Part shown: positions 30,638 to 40,946 of the stretch, piece after piece
How the letters are laid out: every line of letters begins with the position of its first letter
How positions within the stretch are numbered: the stretch's first letter is position 1
Assembly (NCBI GenBank): GCA_019236925.1
Contig: JAFAID010000667.1
Span: 1 to 47,111, forward strand
Origin: Mycobacterium sp.
GTDB lineage: Bacteria > Actinomycetota > Actinomycetes > Mycobacteriales > Mycobacteriaceae
Length of the DNA stretch: 47,111 nt
Reading direction: 5' to 3'
Program-made: the position numbers and the translations under genes
Notes under the pieces: generated by a model
The model's database searches: none
Seen by the model: the letters and a program-made list of their open reading frames with translations, nothing else
Told to the model about the DNA's origin: nothing

Positions 30638-30969
30638 ACTGGATCCAAGGTCTGCTGATCACCTCGATCATCGGGTTACTCGTTTACCTGCTGCGCTCTC
30701 GTCGCAGCGCCCAGTCGAAGGCCTGGGTCAAAGTCGGCTATCTGGTCTTCGTGCTCGGCGGTGTGTACGCCGTGCTGCGGCCGAACGACACCACAGTGGT
30801 GGCGCACTGGCTCGGCGTGGACAGAGGCACCGACCTGATGCTCTACGCGCTGATCATCGCGTTCAGCTTCACCACACTGAGCACGTATATGCGGTTCAAA
30901 GACCTGGAGTTGCGTTACGCGCGACTGGCCCGCGCGGTCGCACTGGAAGGCGCGCAAGCGCCCGACTGA
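30634..30969 (+). CDS. DUF2304 small membrane protein, partner of PpgS
   Basis: The 111 residues have three hydrophobic segments: WIQGLLITSIIGLLVYLL, VGYLVFVLGGVYAVL, and DLMLYALIIAFSFTTLSTYM. A basic/acidic tail follows with RFKDLELRYARLARAVAL. It corresponds to M. tuberculosis Rv3632, which is known to support PpgS activity, presumably by holding the soluble glycosyltransferase at the membrane. Its ATG overlaps the ppgS stop codon, so the two are made together. The stop abuts the stop of the convergent transporter gene. Confidence 0.88.
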   Translation: MNWIQGLLITSIIGLLVYLLRSRRSAQSKAWVKVGYLVFVLGGVYAVLRPNDTTVVAHWLGVDRGTDLMLYALIIAFSFTTLSTYMRFKDLELRYARLARAVALEGAQAPD

Positions 30970-32091
30970 TCAGCCTGCGCCGACACCCCAGTGCAGCCCG
31001 CGCGAAGTGAGCAACACCAGCCCGAGCGAGACAGCGGCAACGACGACCAGGCCGATGATCGCCACGACCAGGGGCCGCCACCCGGTGCGGACGAGTTCGC
31101 GAATGTTGGTGTTGAGCCCAACGCCGGCGAACGTCAGCAAGAATGCCCACTTCGATACGTTGGCAATGTTGGTGCTTTGGCCCTTGCTCAGCCAGCCGGC
31201 CGTTGCGATCGCCGATACCGCGAGAAAGCCCAGGACGAACTTGGGGAACTTGTCCCAGATGAACGCCGCCCGTGCCCGCAGACCCGGTGCGACCTGGTCT
31301 GCCTCACCGCGTGAGGCCCAGTACAGCGCGAAACCGAGTACGACGAAACCGATTAGGGCGTTGCGGGTGGATTTCACCAGCACCGCGATCTTGCCCGCTT
31401 GGTCGGAATACAGATAGCCGGTCGCGGTGGTTTCGGCGGTGTTGTCCACCGAAAGACCGGCCCACAAGCCGAATTCGTGGTCGGTGAGGCCGATTGCGTG
31501 CCCCAGCACCGGCAGAGTGAACAGCGCAACGGCGCCTAATGCCAATATCGCCGCGATCGCATACCCGACGTCGGAATTGCGTGCCCGGATAGCGCCTTTG
31601 GAGGCCATGATGGCCGACACCCCGCAGATCGATGTGCCGATGGCCAGCAGTGAACCGAGTTTCCCGGACAATCCGAAGAAGTGGGCTGCGGCGAGAATGA
31701 TCGCTCCGGCCAGGGTCATGTCCACCAAGATCTGTACCAGAGAGATGGCGCCGAGCTTGACGACATCGCCGAGAACGAAACGCACTCCCAACGCGACAAT
31801 CCCGATCTTCAGCCAGAATTCGTATGTCTGGACGCCGGTGCGGAAGATCCAGTGCAGGCCGATGGTGTTGGTGATGACAAGACCGATGACAATGGCCCAC
31901 AGCACGTATTCGATGTCGGGAACTGTCCAATGCTGTTGGTGAGCAAGGGATTTCCACCATATCTGGGCATACTTGCCGAGCAGCCCGACCGCGATCAACA
32001 GGAAGACGCCTGGCACATAATCCAACAAATTGCGGCTGGTGAAACTGGCCTCTTCGGCAGGATCCGCCTGGCCAACGACTACGGTGCTCAC
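30970..32091 (-). CDS. YeiH-family (UPF0324) transporter, annotated elsewhere as putative sulfate exporter
   Basis: The 373 residues contain about ten hydrophobic segments. Family landmarks are [68 protein letters not shown] and [19 protein letters not shown]. The transported substrate is not established; 'sulfate exporter' is a family label. It starts at GTG 32091, only 5 nt after the stop of a 51-codon membrane-protein gene and with no ribosome-binding site of its own, so its translation probably depends on that gene. It takes the place where M. tuberculosis has Rv3633. Confidence 0.88.
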   Translation of the reverse strand: MSTVVVGQADPAEEASFTSRNLLDYVPGVFLLIAVGLLGKYAQIWWKSLAHQQHWTVPDIEYVLWAIVIGLVITNTIGLHWIFRTGVQTYEFWLKIGIVALGVRFVLGDVVKLGAISLVQILVDMTLAGAIILAAAHFFGLSGKLGSLLAIGTSICGVSAIMASKGAIRARNSDVGYAIAAILALGAVALFTLPVLGHAIGLTDHEFGLWAGLSVDNTAETTATGYLYSDQAGKIAVLVKSTRNALIGFVVLGFALYWASRGEADQVAPGLRARAAFIWDKFPKFVLGFLAVSAIATAGWLSKGQSTNIANVSKWAFLLTFAGVGLNTNIRELVRTGWRPLVVAIIGLVVVAAVSLGLVLLTSRGLHWGVGAG

Positions 32092-32095
32092 CGCG

Positions 32096-32251
32096 TCACC
32101 ACGGAATCTTGGGCAGCAGCCCAGCCACGGCCAACAACACCACCAGACCGGCCACGATCGTGGCCCACCAATCGACGCCTATTCTCGCCAGGCGTTCACT
32201 TGCCGTTAATCCACCATTACTGGGTTCGCCACTGTGATCGTTTGTGGTCAC
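32096..32251 (-). CDS. 51-residue single-pass membrane protein upstream of the YeiH transporter
   Basis: The product runs from [20 protein letters not shown] to a C-terminal LLPKIPW. It has one hydrophobic helix at about residues 27-46 ([20 protein letters not shown]). The GTG start has a consensus ribosome-binding site AAGGAG 6-7 nt upstream, and the stop lies 5 nt before the transporter GTG. This arrangement suggests a genuine small protein, perhaps a subunit or regulator of the transporter, or a leader that couples translation. No family is recognised. Confidence 0.72.
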   Translation of the reverse strand: MTTNDHSGEPSNGGLTASERLARIGVDWWATIVAGLVVLLAVAGLLPKIPW

Positions 32252-32357
32252 GCAATCTCCTTAACGCCAACACTTTTGCAAATGCTGACCGCGGTCCGCG
32301 CCGCTGGACAAGGGATTGGCTCCGCCTGATCGATATTCGGCAGGTCGCAGACGTCCG

Positions 32358-35103
<2,746 letters not shown>

Positions 35104-35220
35104 AGTTGAGTAAGACCACGTGAGTTTCGTCAAGTCGTTCGGCCCCTCTGGTCAGCACGAATTTTGGCCCAGCCTGAAGTGACATGTCAGCCGAGCGACG
35201 GCAGGTCAACGACCTCTTGC

Positions 35221-36660
35221 CTAAGTTCTCGTTGTGGTGATCTCACTGTCTCGGTGCGGATGTGCACGTTGCGGCCGATCGCGTCTACGTGGTAATAGCT
35301 TGAAGCCCTGCGGTTTGAGGGTCAGGGATTCGGCGATCTGCAACCGGTAGTTGTTGGGAGCTGTTAGGTGGTAGCGGTGCAGGACCAGCCCAAGCGCTAA
35401 CACGGCCTCATGCAGGGCGAACTGGCGGCCGATGCAGGCCCGTTGCCCGGTACCGAACGGCTTATATGCGTGCGGGGGGCGGGTTTTGGCCTGGCCGGGG
35501 GTGAACCGGTCGGGATCGAACCGGTCGGGATCGGACCACACCCGCGGGTCGCGGTGCAGCAGCGGTAGCAGCACCAGTACCCAGTCGCCTTGGTTCATCC
35601 GGTAGCGGCCGCCCAGGACGGTGTCGGTTCGAGCGGCCCGGAGATAAGCAGGCGCAGTTGGCCATAGCCGCAGCGCCTCGTCGAGCACCGCGCGCACATA
35701 CCGCATTCTGGCGATGTCGGTGAAGGCAGGCTCGGGGTCGTCGGTCTGGCCCCACAGCCCGTCGACCTCTGCTTGCGCTCGCGCCAGGGCCTGCGGGTTT
35801 TGGGTCAGGTAGTACAGCGCGAATGACAATGCGCCCGAGGTTGTCTCGTGGCCAGCGATCATAAAAGTGATGATCTGTTGGCGGATGTTGATCGGGTCCA
35901 GACCGCGCCCGGACTCGGCGTTTGCGGTGGCCAGCATCCGCTCGAGCAGGTCGGGTGCGTCGGGTGCCGCGCCGTCGCGGCGTGCGTGAATGACCTCGTC
36001 GACGATGTGCTCCATCAGCGCGACGTCGGCCCGGTTTTGGCGGGCCGAGCCCACCACGATCCGCCGCACCGGCGTCATCGGTGCGACCATCGATAAGTTG
36101 GCGTAGCGCAGGGCACGGATCATCGCGGTGACGAACGGATGCGGCCGGTCGCGGTCAAACGAGGCGAACCGGTAGCCGAATCCGGCGCGCCCGATGGTCT
36201 CCAAGGTCAACCGCGTCATGTCGGCGCTGACGTCGACCCGTTGTCCGCGGTCGGCCGCAGCGTCCCAGTGGGCCAGCAATTCGCTTGCCACTTCCAGCAT
36301 GGTCGTGTGGTAGCCGACCATCGCCTCGCGGCTAAACGCTGGCGCTAGGATGTCATGTGCCAGTTGCCAATTCGGCTCGTCGTTTTCGGCGGTGAACAGC
36401 GCGTCGCCCACGATCCGGCGCAGCGGAGGCAGGTGAAGTCCCACGTGCTTGGCGAAGCGGGTGTCATCGCCGAGCTCGGCAACCAGGTCGGCTCCACCCA
36501 CCATGACGATCTTGGTGCCGAACACTTTCCGGACCGCGATCGGTCCCAAATCGCGCACCTGCCGCAACACCGACTGCACAGGGGTGCGGGGATTCACGCC
36601 CAGCATGTCGCCCAGCAGCGGCAGTCGGTGAGGCGGATGGGGAATCGTGGCAGTGTCCAC
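35221..36660 (-). CDS. Cytochrome P450, CYP102-like heme domain without reductase
   Basis: Heme monooxygenase, expected to hydroxylate fatty acids or similar chains. The 479 residues resemble the heme domain of B. megaterium P450 BM3 along their length: MTRLTLETIGRAGFGYRF, RDRPHPFVTAMIRAL, I-helix AGHETTSGALSFALYYL, ExxR in DEALRLWPTAP, heme loop FGTGQRACIGRQFALHEA (Cys409), and NYRLQIAESLTLKPQGF. The diflavin reductase fused in BM3 is absent: the gene ends 70 residues after the Cys with a basic tail. Starts at GTG 36660 with GGGAGG 7 nt upstream. Divergent from a TetR gene. No ferredoxin or reductase gene lies nearby. Confidence 0.93.
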   Translation of the reverse strand: MDTATIPHPPHRLPLLGDMLGVNPRTPVQSVLRQVRDLGPIAVRKVFGTKIVMVGGADLVAELGDDTRFAKHVGLHLPPLRRIVGDALFTAENDEPNWQLAHDILAPAFSREAMVGYHTTMLEVASELLAHWDAAADRGQRVDVSADMTRLTLETIGRAGFGYRFASFDRDRPHPFVTAMIRALRYANLSMVAPMTPVRRIVVGSARQNRADVALMEHIVDEVIHARRDGAAPDAPDLLERMLATANAESGRGLDPINIRQQIITFMIAGHETTSGALSFALYYLTQNPQALARAQAEVDGLWGQTDDPEPAFTDIARMRYVRAVLDEALRLWPTAPAYLRAARTDTVLGGRYRMNQGDWVLVLLPLLHRDPRVWSDPDRFDPDRFTPGQAKTRPPHAYKPFGTGQRACIGRQFALHEAVLALGLVLHRYHLTAPNNYRLQIAESLTLKPQGFKLLPRRRDRPQRAHPHRDSEITTTRT

Positions 36661-36678
36661 GGCGCGCCTCCCGGCTAA

Positions 36679-36731
36679 TGAATCAAATTCAATAACTCGA
36701 TGATGCCGAACTTATTGAGCCAAAGTCAATA
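36679..36731. promoter_or_regulatory. Cluster of inverted repeats between P450 and tetR, probable TetR operators
   Basis: Three overlapping symmetric elements lie in the 82-bp divergent gap: TGAAT-CAA-ATTCA (36679-36691); TCAATAA with its complement TTATTGA (36689-36695 and 36712-36718); and TATTGA-N7-TCAATA (36713-36731), a 19-bp element of typical TetR-operator size ending 11 bp before the tetR start. The region is AT-rich for this genome. The regulator would control both directions. Confidence 0.65.
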
Positions 36732-36742
36732 GGATCAGAGCC

Positions 36743-37336
36743 GTGCGGACCCGGTTGAGCAATGAGCAGCGGCGCGCGCAGCTTCTGGCGATCGGCGCCG
36801 AGCTATTCGCCCGGCGACCCTACGAAGAGGTGTCGGTCGACCAGGTCGCAGCGATCGCCCAGATCTCCTGCGGGCTGCTGTATCACTACTTTCCCAGCAA
36901 ACGGGAATTTTTCCTGGCCATCGTGGAGGACGAGAGCGCCAAACTGCTGCGCGCCAGCACCCCAGACCCCGCACTGCCGCCACTCGACCAGCTCAAAGCT
37001 GGCCTGGACGTTTACATCGACTACGCCGAACGCCACCCCGACAGTTTCCGAGTCGCCCAACATGCCGCTATCACTGACCACGACCTGCAGCGGCTTCACG
37101 ACGCACGTGTCACCGCCCAGCGTGACCGGATCCTCACGGGTTTGGGCGCGATGACGAACGTTGATGACGAGGCCAAGATCGCGGTCACCGGCTGGCTTGC
37201 TCTTGTGCAAACCGTCATTCTCAACTGGTTGGACGACCCTGCCATCAGCCGGGAACAACTACGCGACCTGTGTGCCCGTGCACTTTGGGCCGCAGTCGGT
37301 CTGCTATCCGCGGCCGACGCCACATCCCGCCAGTAG
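36743..37336 (+). CDS. TetR-family transcriptional repressor
   Basis: The 197 residues have an N-terminal helix-turn-helix (AIGAELFARRPYEEVSVDQVAAIAQISCGLLYHYFPSKREFFLAIV, about 17-61, shown here as the family sees it) and a ligand-binding helical domain ending WAAVGLLSAADATSRQ. It starts at GTG 36743. The divergent P450 and the shared inverted repeats suggest it represses the P450 and itself until a substrate-like lipid binds, as Bm3R1 does for the B. megaterium CYP102 gene; this is inference. The TnpB-like gene begins 29 nt after its stop on the same strand. Confidence 0.92.
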   Translation: MRTRLSNEQRRAQLLAIGAELFARRPYEEVSVDQVAAIAQISCGLLYHYFPSKREFFLAIVEDESAKLLRASTPDPALPPLDQLKAGLDVYIDYAERHPDSFRVAQHAAITDHDLQRLHDARVTAQRDRILTGLGAMTNVDDEAKIAVTGWLALVQTVILNWLDDPAISREQLRDLCARALWAAVGLLSAADATSRQ

Positions 37337-37365
37337 TTGTCGGTGGCTGATGATCTGATTCGCCT

Positions 37366-39408
37366 ATGCCAGCCGCCCCCACCGGTACTGCCACCGCTAT
37401 CAGCGGTGACGTCGTGCCGCGGCGGCGCGGCAAGTCGAAGGGGCCAAACTTCACATACCGCGGGCCAGTGTCCGTGATCCGCCTTGAGTTGGATGCATCG
37501 GATGAGCGCACCCACCACCGGTTGCAGCGGCATTGGGAGGTGGTGTTTCGGCTGCGTCGGGCGCTGCAACGCGACGCCCGAGCACGCTGTCACGCGTATT
37601 GGGCGGCCCACAACGAACGCGCGAAGGACCCAAAGGCACTGCGGGAGCGGCTCGGTTTGTCCCGCAAGGGCATCGAGGCCGCGGCGAAAACGCATATCGA
37701 GGCCAGTCGCTGGATGCGCGATCACCTGACCAAGGCCGTCGGGTTGCATCTGGCCGATGAGGTGTGGACAACCGTCGACCGGCACCTGTTTGCCGACACC
37801 TCGGGGCACCGACATGGGCCGCCGCGGATCGGCTCGTGGTGGGATTTCACCCGCATTCCCGGGCGGGCCCGGTCCCACACCAAGACCACACCCACCTGGG
37901 AGACCTACCGCCTGGTCGGCAGCCTGGATGGGCACTTGGCCGCCTACCGGCACCCGCAGCTGCCCGCCGAGATCGCCACCGGCGATGCGGCGGACAGCAG
38001 ACCGGCGGGCACGTCGATCCTGGCCCAACCGGGCCGTCTACCGGCCCCGTCACGGCCGACAAGTGGGTCGTGGGCCGATCACAGTGGCGCCTTGGCGGTG
38101 GTGTTCACCGGGTTACCAGGCGGGCATCTGGTCTTGCCGGTCCGGTTGCCACAAGGTAGCGGGCAGTGAGCGCACCTGTGCCATTTCTTGGCCGACCCGT
38201 CGGTGTGGCACAAGATCGATCTGGTGCGGGTAGCTGATCGCCGCGCCCCCAACGGGTGGCGGTATTACGCACACCTGCTGGTGCATCGAGGAGGGTTTGA
38301 GTCCGCATCAACTCGGGCCCGGCGCGCCGAGATCCCCGCTGGTCGGCGGGCCGGTCTGGATGCGAATGTGTCCAACCTGGCGCTGGCCTCGTTCCCCACC
38401 GATGAGTCCGGGCATCTGGTCGTCGACCAGATCGGCTGGACTCCCGAGGAGCAGAATGCCGCGGCCCGTGCTGCCAAGGAAGCCCGCGCTCGACAGAAGG
38501 CGTTGGATCGGTCCCGGCGCAATACCAACCCTGACCAGTTCGGCCCATCACCGCGCCAGGCCGCTCGCGCGACTCGGCGCGCCACGGCCGGATTGCCGGC
38601 CAAACAGATCACCAACCCTGGCGGAGCCCGCCATGCCCGCGCTGACGGTGTTCCGCGATATGCCTACCGTCACGACACGCTGTCACGCCGCTATCACCGC
38701 ATCCGTTCGGATCATGCCGCCGCGGCCCGGGCGGCCAGTCAGGCCAAAAAGTCCCGGGCCGCAGAGGTTGCCGCATGGATCGTGGCCGCCCACGGCAACA
38801 TCATCACCGCGGAGGATTGCAGAATCTCGACCTGGGCGACGTTGTGGGGCAAGCGGATCGCCTTGTTCAGTCCGGGCATGCTAGTTGCCGCGCTGGCCAT
38901 CGAGTGCCGCGCGAGCGGTGGACAGTTCTACCGTGCGGGCACCCGATCCACAGCGCTGAGCCAGCACTGCCTGTGCGGGCTCCGGGTGCGGAAAACCCTC
39001 GCCCAGCGCAACCACGATTGTCCACACTGCGGGCTGCATGCCGACCGTGACATCGTCTCGGCCGCCCTCGCCGCCTGCGTCAAGCTCACCGATCCGGATG
39101 ATCCGCGCACTGCGCGGATCGACTACCGACTTGCCCACGCCCTGCGGGCGTGGCTGGCCTCCCAGCAAGAGTGGGAGGGCTCAGTCAACCGGCACCAGCC
39201 CCAGGCTGCACCCGCGGCTAAACCGGGCAGGGCCGGCAGCCGCCGCTACGTGATGGCCTCTGCTGAGCAAGCGGCAATCGGCCCACCACCGAACAGACCA
39301 GGACGCCAACCTGGACGTCGCGGAACCAGCCGAAAAAGGCAGCCCCCCGAGTTGTCTGGCGCCGCATGGCCCATTACGGGTCAACTCTTAGGAGAATCGA
39401 ACTCCTGA
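37366..39408 (+). pseudogene. TnpB-like RuvC nuclease/transposase gene interrupted by one in-frame TGA
   Basis: One reading frame of 680 codons is broken only at 38167-38169 (TGA). The first part (267 residues) has a helical region and RIGSWWDFTRIPGRARSHT; the second (from TTG 38188, 406 residues) continues without a frameshift. The second part has RuvC-I Asp in AGLDANVSNLALAS, RuvC-II Glu in IITAEDC, a zinc ribbon CLCG...CPHCG, and RuvC-III Asp in HADRDIVSAALA. So the nuclease residues are intact. The TGA probably replaces a Trp codon (GSGQ-stop-AHLCHFL). No tnpA, CRISPR array or clear transposon ends are seen. At 680 residues it is much longer than a standard TnpB (about 400). Confidence 0.8.
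39390..39406 (-). other. tRNA T-arm-like hairpin at the end of the TnpB-like gene
   Basis: On the minus strand AGGAG-TTCGATT-CTCCT has a 5-bp stem and the exact TTCGANN loop of a tRNA T-arm, followed by AAGAGTT where an acceptor strand would be. No matching 5' acceptor, D-arm or anticodon arm lies upstream, so it is not a tRNA gene. On the plus strand the same hairpin covers the last codons of the TnpB-like gene. Confidence 0.45.
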
Positions 39409-39519
39409 TGATGATGTGTGTGTGCACACGTTAGGGCACTCCTCGCTGGTGCGACTAACAAGGTCGTGGTGGTATCCGCCCACGTCAAAGCACTTTCCCA
39501 TGGAGCCACTGGTCGACGG

Positions 39520-39592
39520 AGCCACCTAACGGAATCGAACCGTTGACCTGCTCATTACGAGTGAGCCGCTCTACCGACTGAGCTAAGGTGGC
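39520..39592 (-). tRNA. tRNA-Thr (anticodon CGT)
   Basis: The minus strand folds as a full cloverleaf: acceptor GCCACCT/AGGTGGC, D-stem GCTC/GAGC with loop AGTCGGTA, anticodon stem GCTCA/TGAGC with loop CTCGTAA (anticodon CGT, reading ACG), and T-arm AACGG-TTCGATT-CCGTT. The discriminator base is U and CCA is not encoded. It lies between the TnpB-like gene and holB, at the border of the accessory island. Confidence 0.97.
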
Positions 39593-39644
39593 GTGCCCTG
39601 ACGGGCGGGACGAGTCTACGGCAGGGCCGCTTACCCACCCAACT

Positions 39645-40841
39645 TCAGTCGCGCAGTGCCTGGCCGATCGTGGCGACCATGGCGTCGACGGCGAATTTGG
39701 GTTTGACGTTGACCGCCAGCGCTTCGCGGCACTCCAGCACAGCTTCGATGCACTGCAGCAATCGCTCGGGTGGGACGTGGGCTGCCATTGCCGCGATCGG
39801 CTCTGCCATGTCGGGGTGGTTGCGCCGCACGACGCCGGCGTCGGCGGCCACCAGCAGCGCGTCCCGAAAGTAGGTCGCCAGGTCGATCAGCGCGCGGTCC
39901 AGCGCATCCCGCGACGCCCGGGTCTGACGCGACTTCTGGCGTCGCTCAAGGTCTTTGATCGCGCCGGTGGCTCCGCGTAACGCGCCGGCGGTGCCTTTGC
40001 CGGTGCCTCCCGCGCCCAGCGCGGTGCGCAGCTCCTCGGTTTCGGCCTCGTCGCGCCCGGCGGTCAGGACCACGGCTTCGGCCTCGGCCGCGGCCACCAG
40101 CGCCTCGGCGGCGCCGTACGCCTTCGATCGGGTGGCCGCGTCGCGCGCCAGCCCTAAAGCCTGCAGCCGCCGCTCGCGCGCCTCGGGATCAGTGGCCAGC
40201 CGCCGCGCCCGGCCCACGTGGCCGCCACTGACCGACGCCGCCCAGTTCGCGGTGTCTGGCGTCAGATCGTCGCCGTCGATCAAGACCTGGGCGATGGCCT
40301 CAGGTGAGGGAGTCACCAGCGCGATATGCCGGCAGCGAGACCGCAGCGTGAGCGCGATGTCCTCGGGATCCACCGACGGCGCGCACAGCAGAAACACCGT
40401 GGATGGCGGCGGCTCCTCGACAACTTTCAGCAAGGCGTTCGCCGCGCCTTCGGTCAGCCGATCCGCGTCCTCGATCAATACGATCTGCCAGCGGCCCGTG
40501 CTCGGCCGGCGGGATGCAATCTGGACGATCGCCCGCATCTCGTCGACGCCGATGGACAATCCCTCCGGGATGACCCGGCGGACGTCGGCGTGCGTGCCTG
40601 CCATCGTCGTCGTGCAGGCGCGGCATTCTCCGCAGCCGGGCACCCCAGCGGATGTGCACTGCAGCGCCGCCGCAAAGCACAGCGCCGCGACCGAGCGCCC
40701 CGAGCCGGGCGGACCGGTGATAAGCCAGGCGTGTGTCATCGCCGCGGTGTGAGCCGAATCACCTCGCGCCGCCTCAGCGGCGGCCACCAGGTCGGCTTCG
40801 ACCGACTCCTGCCCAACCAGCCGTGCGAATACCCGCGACAT
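39645..40841 (-). CDS. holB: DNA polymerase III subunit delta' (clamp loader)
   Basis: Part of the clamp-loader complex that places the beta clamp on primed DNA. The 398 residues begin VFARLVGQESVEADL, then a P-loop-like GPPGSGRS in which the usual Lys of the Walker motif is Arg, as expected for the non-ATPase delta' subunit. A zinc module (CTSAGVPGCGECRACTTT), IEDADRLTEGAANALLKVVEEPP, and RSRCRHIAL (SRC motif) follow. The ATG at 40841 gives the normal start; the frame stays open upstream only as a shadow of the cyclase gene. It is divergent from the adenylate cyclase gene. Confidence 0.95.
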   Translation of the reverse strand: MSRVFARLVGQESVEADLVAAAEAARGDSAHTAAMTHAWLITGPPGSGRSVAALCFAAALQCTSAGVPGCGECRACTTTMAGTHADVRRVIPEGLSIGVDEMRAIVQIASRRPSTGRWQIVLIEDADRLTEGAANALLKVVEEPPPSTVFLLCAPSVDPEDIALTLRSRCRHIALVTPSPEAIAQVLIDGDDLTPDTANWAASVSGGHVGRARRLATDPEARERRLQALGLARDAATRSKAYGAAEALVAAAEAEAVVLTAGRDEAETEELRTALGAGGTGKGTAGALRGATGAIKDLERRQKSRQTRASRDALDRALIDLATYFRDALLVAADAGVVRRNHPDMAEPIAAMAAHVPPERLLQCIEAVLECREALAVNVKPKFAVDAMVATIGQALRD

Positions 40842-40934
40842 CACCGGCAACAATACTGATGACCGCTGACCGCCCCGCAACATAACCGGCTGTACACGGA
40901 ACGTTTTGGCTACTTTTTCGTCCCCGACGACCGA

Positions 40935-40940
40935 TACGGT
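40935..40940 (+). promoter_or_regulatory. -10 element for a leaderless cyclase transcript
   Basis: TACGGT ends 6 nt before the GTG at 40947, so a transcript starting at the usual distance would begin at or next to the start codon. Leaderless mRNAs beginning with ATG/GTG are common in mycobacteria, and no ribosome-binding site is visible before this GTG. Confidence 0.45.
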
Positions 40941-40946
40941 GGGACG

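Noticed and set aside
37366..39408. Nuclease-dead TnpB repressor (TldR) or a Cas12 effector
   Set aside because: The three RuvC acidic residues are present, which argues against TldR, and there is no array or other cas gene to support Cas12. A TnpB-like label is the most that can be defended.
39390..39450. tRNA pseudogene
   Set aside because: Only a T-arm-like hairpin is present. No 5' acceptor strand, D-arm or anticodon arm could be matched within the expected distance.
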